Source: Betaproteobacteria bacterium (GTDB lineage Bacteria > Pseudomonadota > Gammaproteobacteria > Burkholderiales > Thiobacillaceae). Taken from it: a stretch of DNA of 64,000 nt. Where the stretch lies: positions 57,443-121,442 of the forward strand of contig VGVT01000002.1 in assembly GCA_016873935.1 (NCBI GenBank). Reading direction: 5' to 3'. Numbering within the stretch: position 1 is the first letter of the stretch; each line of letters starts with the position of its first letter. Position numbers and translations under genes: made by a program. This document shows, in pieces, positions 63,207-64,000 of the stretch. The notes below the pieces were generated by a model. The model saw only the letters and a list, made by a program, of their open reading frames with translations. It ran no database searches and was not told the origin of the DNA.

Positions 63207-64000
63207 TCAGCGCAGGCGATAAAAGCGCTTTTCACCGCTCTGTCCTTCGGGCACGCCCTCCAGCCGCTCGCCCACCGCCTCCGCGAGATGTTCCAGGCGA
63301 TCGGCCGGCGGCGGATGCGTCTTGAACAACAGGGAGACGCTCTTGTCGTTCCTGGGCACATGGCCGATCTCCGCCAGCACCGCCGGCAGGGCATAGACGT
63401 CGTAGCCGGCACGCGCCGTCAGCACCATGCCGAGGCGGTCGGCCTCGTATTCCGCGTCCTTGTCGAGACCGCGCGCGACGATCTCGGCGCCGTTGCCGAT
63501 GAGGTTCTGCACCAGTTCGCTTTCGTCCTTCACCTTGCGCCCGAGAAAACCGCCGACGGCGGCGATGCCCTGCGACTGCCGCAGCAGCTTGAGGTGATGC
63601 TGGCGGAGGACGTGGCCGATCTCATGGCCCAGCACGCCGGCCAGTTCCGCCTCGTTGCGCAGCTTGCGATACAGCCCCTTGGTAAGGAAAACGTAGCCTC
63701 CCGGCGCGGCGAAGGCATTGATGGCGTCACTGTCGATGACGCCGAAATGCCAGGGCAGGTCGGGCCGCTCGCTTTGCAGGGCCACCCAGAGCCCGACCCG
63801 GTTGACGTAGCGTTGCAGGGCGTCGTCGCGCACCAGCGGCGCGGCGCCGAGCAGATTGCCGGCGATCTGCTGGCCGATGCGCACTTCCTCCTCCTGCGTA
63901 GTCGAGCCGCCCAGCAGGGCCTTGAGCAGTTGATCGCGCGGCTTCTCGGGGGCGGCCGCGGGCGCCGCGGGAGCCACAGGCGGCGCCGGCCGGGCGGGGG
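63207..64000 (-). CDS. M48-family metallopeptidase (BepA/LoiP-like), partial
   Basis: The 3' part of a gene that runs off the window edge; at least 264 residues are present. It shows the zinc motif HEIGH in GVLGHEIGHVLRQHH, the third ligand region EYEADRLGM, INAFAAPGGYVFLTKGL, and THPPPADRLEHL near the C-terminus. A Pro/Ala-rich segment precedes the domain. M48 peptidases of this kind degrade misfolded outer-membrane proteins in the periplasm. It lies just upstream of the cyclase gene (21 bp). Confidence 0.88.
   Translation of the reverse strand, partial: PARPAPPVAPAAPAAAPEKPRDQLLKALLGGSTTQEEEVRIGQQIAGNLLGAAPLVRDDALQRYVNRVGLWVALQSERPDLPWHFGVIDSDAINAFAAPGGYVFLTKGLYRKLRNEAELAGVLGHEIGHVLRQHHLKLLRQSQGIAAVGGFLGRKVKDESELVQNLIGNGAEIVARGLDKDAEYEADRLGMVLTARAGYDVYALPAVLAEIGHVPRNDKSVSLLFKTHPPPADRLEHLAEAVGERLEGVPEGQSGEKRFYRLR

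Overview
The window is a GC-rich, gene-dense stretch of chromosome from a Gram-negative bacterium, most probably a sulfur-oxidising betaproteobacterium of the Thiobacillus/Nitrosomonadales type. This placement is inferred from gene order (surA-lptD-amgK-murU, pepP-ubiH-ubi-dsbC, mltA-apaG-rpe-gph-trpE, nadK-hrcA-hemH, dapB-bamE-fur-recN) and from a flavocytochrome c sulfide dehydrogenase pair (fccAB). No phage, integrase, intact insertion sequence or CRISPR array was seen.

Layout. 1-5.6 kb: a NarX/NarL-type two-component pair, amiC, tsaE, and divergent queG-murI. 5.7-10.9 kb: a small cytochrome c with terminator, tRNA-Ser(UGA), ridA, recG, and the overlapping run ubiC-ubiA-tcdA. 10.9-17.2 kb (minus strand): a PAS-GGDEF-EAL protein with a STAS-like partner, an ANTAR response regulator, a MASE1-PAS-PAS-HisKA_2 kinase and mogA. 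17.2-20 kb: a secreted thioredoxin-like protein, a secreted propeller protein and a SlyD-like/methyltransferase fusion. 20-31 kb: envelope biogenesis (surA, lptD, amgK, murU), ubiquinone hydroxylases, pepP, dsbC and a hydrolase. 31-37 kb: tonB-like, mltA, a MITE-like element, apaG, rpe, gph, trpE. 37-39.6 kb: a Lys/Ala-rich DUF2934 protein and an ECF sigma/anti-sigma pair whose anti-sigma carries a DsrE-like domain, divergent from a secreted DsrE-like protein. 39.7-48.1 kb: glgA, a DUF302 protein, htpG, a large GGDEF-EAL sensor, a frameshifted porin and a PstS-like binding protein. 48.1-54.9 kb: dapB, bamE, fur, recN, nadK, hrcA and a frameshifted hemH. 55-56.8 kb: fccAB behind a leader with a terminator in front of the first gene. 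56.9-64 kb (minus strand): an HDOD protein, another GGDEF-EAL protein, a cAMP phosphodiesterase-like protein beside a CHASE2 adenylate cyclase, and a partial M48 peptidase.

Main themes. Cell-envelope and quinone housekeeping genes form co-directional overlapping runs. Signalling is heavy: three GGDEF-EAL proteins, a cAMP synthesis/degradation pair, two two-component systems and one sigma/anti-sigma system. The strongest unexplained signal is a family of inverted heptamer arrays at gene borders. Four full examples exist (rpe-gph, gph-trpE, recN-nadK, hrcA-hemH), each with a different 7-nt word but each with a four-unit (28 nt) left arm. Similar single-arm runs lie at the starts of murU and ubiH and at the GGDEF-EAL/HDOD junction. 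Two genes appear broken: hemH by an apparent 28-nt deletion, and the porin by a 5-nt duplication.
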